A DNA stretch of 45,990 bases from JACQFZ01 sp045810625. Its GTDB lineage: Bacteria > Pseudomonadota > Gammaproteobacteria > Acidiferrobacterales > Sulfurifustaceae. The translations under genes were made by a program, and so were the position numbers. Shown one piece after another: positions 43,761 to 45,990 of this stretch. The notes beneath the pieces are model-generated. The model had not been told where the DNA came from. It saw only the letters and a list, made by a program, of their open reading frames with translations, and searched no databases. The stretch is taken from assembly GCA_045810625.1 (NCBI GenBank), contig JBJMVQ010000021.1, forward strand, positions 1 to 45,990, in the 5' to 3' direction. Within the stretch, counting starts at the first letter, position 1. Each line of letters starts with the position of its first letter.

Positions 43761-44159
43761 ATGGCCCAAACGCAAAGCTCTTACTACGGAACCGGCCGGC
43801 GCAAGTCGTCGACGGCGCGGGTGCGCCTCATGCCGGGCAAAGGCGTCATCACCGTCAACAGCCGGCCGCTCGATGAGTATTTTGGCCGCGAAACGGCGCG
43901 GATGATCGTGCGCCAGCCGTTTGCCACGCTCGACATGCTCGATCGCTTTGACGTGATGGTGAACGTGCGGGGCGGCGGACCGAGCGGCCAGGCGGGCGCG
44001 ATTCGACACGGGATTACGCGGGCGCTGATGGAGTTCGACGGCGCACTGCGACCCACCCTGCGCAAGGCGGGTTACGTGACGCGCGACGCGCGAGCGGTCG
44101 AGCGCAAGAAGTACGGTCTGCACAAGGCGCGCAAGCGGCCGCAGTACTCGAAGCGTTAA
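43761..44159 (+). CDS. rpsI: 30S ribosomal protein S9
   Basis: 132 residues. YYGTGRRKSSTARVRL near the start, GGGPSGQAGAIRHGITRAL in the middle, and the conserved C-terminal tail RPQYSKR that reaches P-site tRNA. AGGAGTC precedes the ATG. Confidence 0.98.
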   Translation: MAQTQSSYYGTGRRKSSTARVRLMPGKGVITVNSRPLDEYFGRETARMIVRQPFATLDMLDRFDVMVNVRGGGPSGQAGAIRHGITRALMEFDGALRPTLRKAGYVTRDARAVERKKYGLHKARKRPQYSKR

Positions 44160-44199
44160 GCCGAATCGGTTACTCGCCGAAAACGCTTTTTTGTAAAAT

Positions 44200-44228
44200 A
44201 AAGGCCGCTGCGAGCGGCCTTTGTTTTT
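44200..44228 (+). terminator. Terminator of the rplM-rpsI operon
   Basis: AAAGGCCGCT (44200-44209) and AGCGGCCTTT (44213-44222), perfect 10-base stem, 3-base loop, then GTTTTT. Confidence 0.93.
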
Positions 44229-44239
44229 CCGACCCGATT

Positions 44240-44313
44240 TGGGGGATCGTCTAGTGGTAGGACAGCGGACTCTGACTCCGTTAACCTAGGTTCGAATCCT
44301 AGTCCCCCAGCCA
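44240..44313 (+). tRNA. tRNA-Gln, anticodon CTG
   Basis: Complete cloverleaf: acceptor TGGGGGA with TCCCCCA, D-loop TAGTGGTAGG, anticodon stem GCGGA/TCCGT with loop CTCTGAC (anticodon CTG at 44272-44274), T-arm GGTTCGAATCC, and an encoded CCA end. The T at position 1 is typical of bacterial glutamine tRNAs. Confidence 0.96.
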
Positions 44314-44320
44314 TAAACTG

Positions 44321-44349
44321 AAGCGGCCCCCTCGTGGGGCCGTTTCATT
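44321..44349 (+). terminator. Terminator after tRNA-Gln
   Basis: CGGCCCC (44324-44330) and GGGGCCG (44336-44342), extended by AAG/TTT, with loop CTCGT, then TTTCATTT. Confidence 0.8.
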
Positions 44350-44506
44350 TGTGGCCACGATCGCTGCAGCGTCACCGCGGCGATGAACGAATAGCTTGTT
44401 GCCGCTTTTTCTTATTTCTCACGCCTCGTTACAAAATCTGGCGAGGCAAATTCCTAGGCCCCATCTCGCGGACCGGCTTCCTCCCGCTACACGTACGTTA
44501 GTGCCG

Positions 44507-44535
44507 TTGACACACCGCACTTGCGATCAGACTAT
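44507..44535 (+). promoter_or_regulatory. Predicted promoter of the SpvB/Rhs-type gene
   Basis: TTGACA (44507-44512), 17-base spacer, GACTAT (44530-44535). The -35 is perfect and the -10 weak. It lies about 65 bases before the ATG at 44601 in an AT-richer stretch than its surroundings. Confidence 0.45.
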
Positions 44536-44600
44536 TTCCGCACAATCGAAAAGACTTTCGTAGTTCCGTCCTCAGAAAGAAAAATTAAGAAGGGGGTTGC

Positions 44601-45990
44601 ATGGTTCTCGTTGCGGTTCGGTGTCGTGTCGGGCTTGTTTCTGTCGTCCGCCTCCTTACCCTCATCAGCGTCGCCGCGATTGCTACCGCTATTGCTACGC
44701 TTCAGGCGTTTGCGGCCCCCGTCGGCGCCACCGCCGGCGACTTCAACGTCGATCACAACGGCGGCGCCAACTACACCATCCCCATCCTCGGGCCCCCCGG
44801 CACCGCCGGCATGGTCCCGCATCTCGCACTCACCTACACCAAACAGGTCGAGAACCCGATCGTCGGCGTCGGCTTCTCCATCTCCGGGCTCTCCGTCATC
44901 ACCCGCTGTGGCCGCACCAAGATGCTCGACGGCCAAAAGGGCGGGGCGAGCTACGACAGCAACGATCGCTTCTGCCTGGACGGCCAGCGCCTGCTCGCGA
45001 TCAGCGGCACCTACGGCGCCAACGGCACCGAATATCGCACCGAACGCGAAACCTTCGGCCGCATCTTCTCCTACGGCACGCAAGGCAGCGGCCCTCAATA
45101 CTTCATCGTCACCACCAAAGACGGCGTCAAGATGGAATACGGCAACAGCGCCGACTCCCGCATCGAAGCCCAGGGGAGAACCGACAACAGCGTCCGGCTC
45201 TGGGCCTTGAACAAAGTCCAAGACCCCAAAGGCAACTACTACACCGTCACCTACACCGAAGACATCGCCAACGGCGCCTACTACCCGAACCGCCTCGACT
45301 ACACCGGCAACAGCAACACCGGCCTCACGCCGTACAACTCCATCCGCTTCACCTATCAGCAACCCCGGCCCGACATCGTCACGCACTACCAGGCCGGCTC
45401 GCTCATCAAAATCACGCAGCGCCTCACTCAAATCGAAACCTACGCCGACGCCGCGCTCGTACGCCGTTACACGCTCACGTACGAAAACGTCGGAGCGGCC
45501 AACAGCTCCCGCGTCACGAGCATTCAGGAATGTGGGAGCGACGGAACGTCCTGCTTACCACCGACCACTTTTGGTTGGTCGCAGGAAGGCGGGCTGCTCG
45601 GCACCGACACGATCAAGGGAACTCGCACGGAAGGCTACAACGGCAACAGCGGAGGCTTTCAGCTGGAGGACATGAATGGCGATGGACTGTTGGACTTGGT
45701 GTACGACGCAGATATAACCACGACTACCGTCATTGGTACCTACTGCGACGGATATGGTTGCCAGGACATTACGCAAACCACCACAACCCACTCAATACGC
45801 GTGTTATTGAACGCCGGTAACGGCTTTGGCCCGGATACGGAATGGGGCCTGCGTCTCCACGAGTACAACGCAAACGGATTCCGGCTTGTCGATGTCAATG
45901 GCGACGGTCGGCCGGACTTTCTCTATAACGGCGCCATCAGCACCAACGGTAACTATATTTATGTGCTGCTGAACACTGGCACTAGCCTAG
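44601..45990 (+). CDS. SpvB/Rhs-type FG-GAP repeat protein (5' part, runs off the window)
   Basis: An open frame of 463 codons continues past the window end. It starts ATG 44601 with AAGAAGGGGG upstream. A signal peptide (LLTLISVAAIATAIATLQAFA, ending near residue 39) leads into a domain with DFNVDHNGGANYTIPI, PGTAGMVPHLALTYT and GVGFSISGLSVITRC, the N-terminal pattern of SpvB/TcdB-type proteins. From residue 357 come FG-GAP/VCBS calcium-loop repeats DMNGDGLLDLVYD and DVNGDGRPDFLYNG (431). Proteins of this class are usually over 1500 residues, with RHS repeats and a variable, often toxic C-terminus, which is not in view. Third-position C is extreme in the first roughly 870 bases and relaxes after about 45480. 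It is the first gene downstream of tRNA-Gln. Confidence 0.85.
   Translation, partial: MVLVAVRCRVGLVSVVRLLTLISVAAIATAIATLQAFAAPVGATAGDFNVDHNGGANYTIPILGPPGTAGMVPHLALTYTKQVENPIVGVGFSISGLSVITRCGRTKMLDGQKGGASYDSNDRFCLDGQRLLAISGTYGANGTEYRTERETFGRIFSYGTQGSGPQYFIVTTKDGVKMEYGNSADSRIEAQGRTDNSVRLWALNKVQDPKGNYYTVTYTEDIANGAYYPNRLDYTGNSNTGLTPYNSIRFTYQQPRPDIVTHYQAGSLIKITQRLTQIETYADAALVRRYTLTYENVGAANSSRVTSIQECGSDGTSCLPPTTFGWSQEGGLLGTDTIKGTRTEGYNGNSGGFQLEDMNGDGLLDLVYDADITTTTVIGTYCDGYGCQDITQTTTTHSIRVLLNAGNGFGPDTEWGLRLHEYNANGFRLVDVNGDGRPDFLYNGAISTNGNYIYVLLNTGTSL

Noticed and set aside
44532..45431. Minus-strand frame of 299 codons rich in Asp, Gly, Val and Ala
   Set aside because: Shadow of the strongly C-ending codons of the SpvB/Rhs-type gene on the plus strand, which has a ribosome site, a signal peptide and FG-GAP motifs.
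44597..45820. Two other plus-strand frames overlapping the SpvB/Rhs-type gene
   Set aside because: Low-complexity Ser/Pro/Thr or Arg/His-rich translations; the frame starting 44601 carries the recognisable domains and continues to the window end.

Overview
The window looks like a piece of a GC-rich proteobacterial chromosome, most likely a gammaproteobacterium. The evidence is the chain rpe-gph-trpE-trpG ... trpD-trpC-osmC-like ... coq7, together with rplM-rpsI, an OxyR with the E. coli-type cysteine pair, a coq7-type ubiquinone hydroxylase and a cysC/cysH pair. I cannot name a species from sequence alone.

Layout. 1-5 kb: tail of an unknown gene, a fused indolepyruvate ferredoxin oxidoreductase, and the wreck of a sensor histidine kinase on the opposite strand. 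5-12.3 kb: a secreted HAF-repeat/PKD protein, then a two-gene minus-strand unit (a predicted copper-radical oxidase and a secreted partner of unknown function), then class I fructose-bisphosphate aldolase. The two-gene unit lies between two direct copies of the last 72 bases of the aldolase gene. 12.5-16.6 kb: class II aldolase/GST pair, an SDR dehydrogenase, and a minus-strand cysC-cysH-DUF5329 operon. 16.7-23.2 kb: purC, a glycine-zipper protein, a cytochrome c lipoprotein, phosphoketolase and an atypical NRAMP-like transporter. 23.4-27 kb: an outer-membrane barrel-like protein, oxyR diverging from ahpC-ahpD, and dps: a compact peroxide-defence module of the AhpC/AhpD type. 26.9-27.4 kb: a cluster of REP-like palindromes. 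27.4-32.1 kb, minus strand: DUF1501/DUF1800 pair, a CopD-like membrane protein, a Kdo/WaaP-type kinase and an ICMT-like methyltransferase. 32.3-39.2 kb, plus strand: rpe, gph, a trp leader peptide, trpE, trpG, a Bcr/CflA-type MFS gene inserted in the operon, trpD and trpC. 39.3-42 kb: overlapping osmC-like, DUF885 and dsbB. 42-44.2 kb: coq7, a thioredoxin-like 2Fe-2S ferredoxin, rplM and rpsI. 44.2-46 kb: tRNA-Gln(CUG), followed by the 5' part of a large SpvB/Rhs-type FG-GAP protein that runs off the window.

Functional picture. The core is biosynthetic (tryptophan, purine, assimilatory sulfate reduction, pentose phosphate) and translation housekeeping, broken up by accessory patches. The main points for follow-up are: (a) the duplicated 3' end of the aldolase gene bracketing the copper-radical-oxidase unit, where every base difference between the coding copies is synonymous, as expected if the block inserted at the gene end and supplied a replacement tail; (b) a trp leader peptide with four Trp codons whose RNA is complementary to the trpE ribosome-binding region; (c) the oxidase/partner pair itself; and (d) the tRNA-adjacent SpvB/Rhs gene. 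No CRISPR array, integrase, transposase or prophage structural gene is visible.
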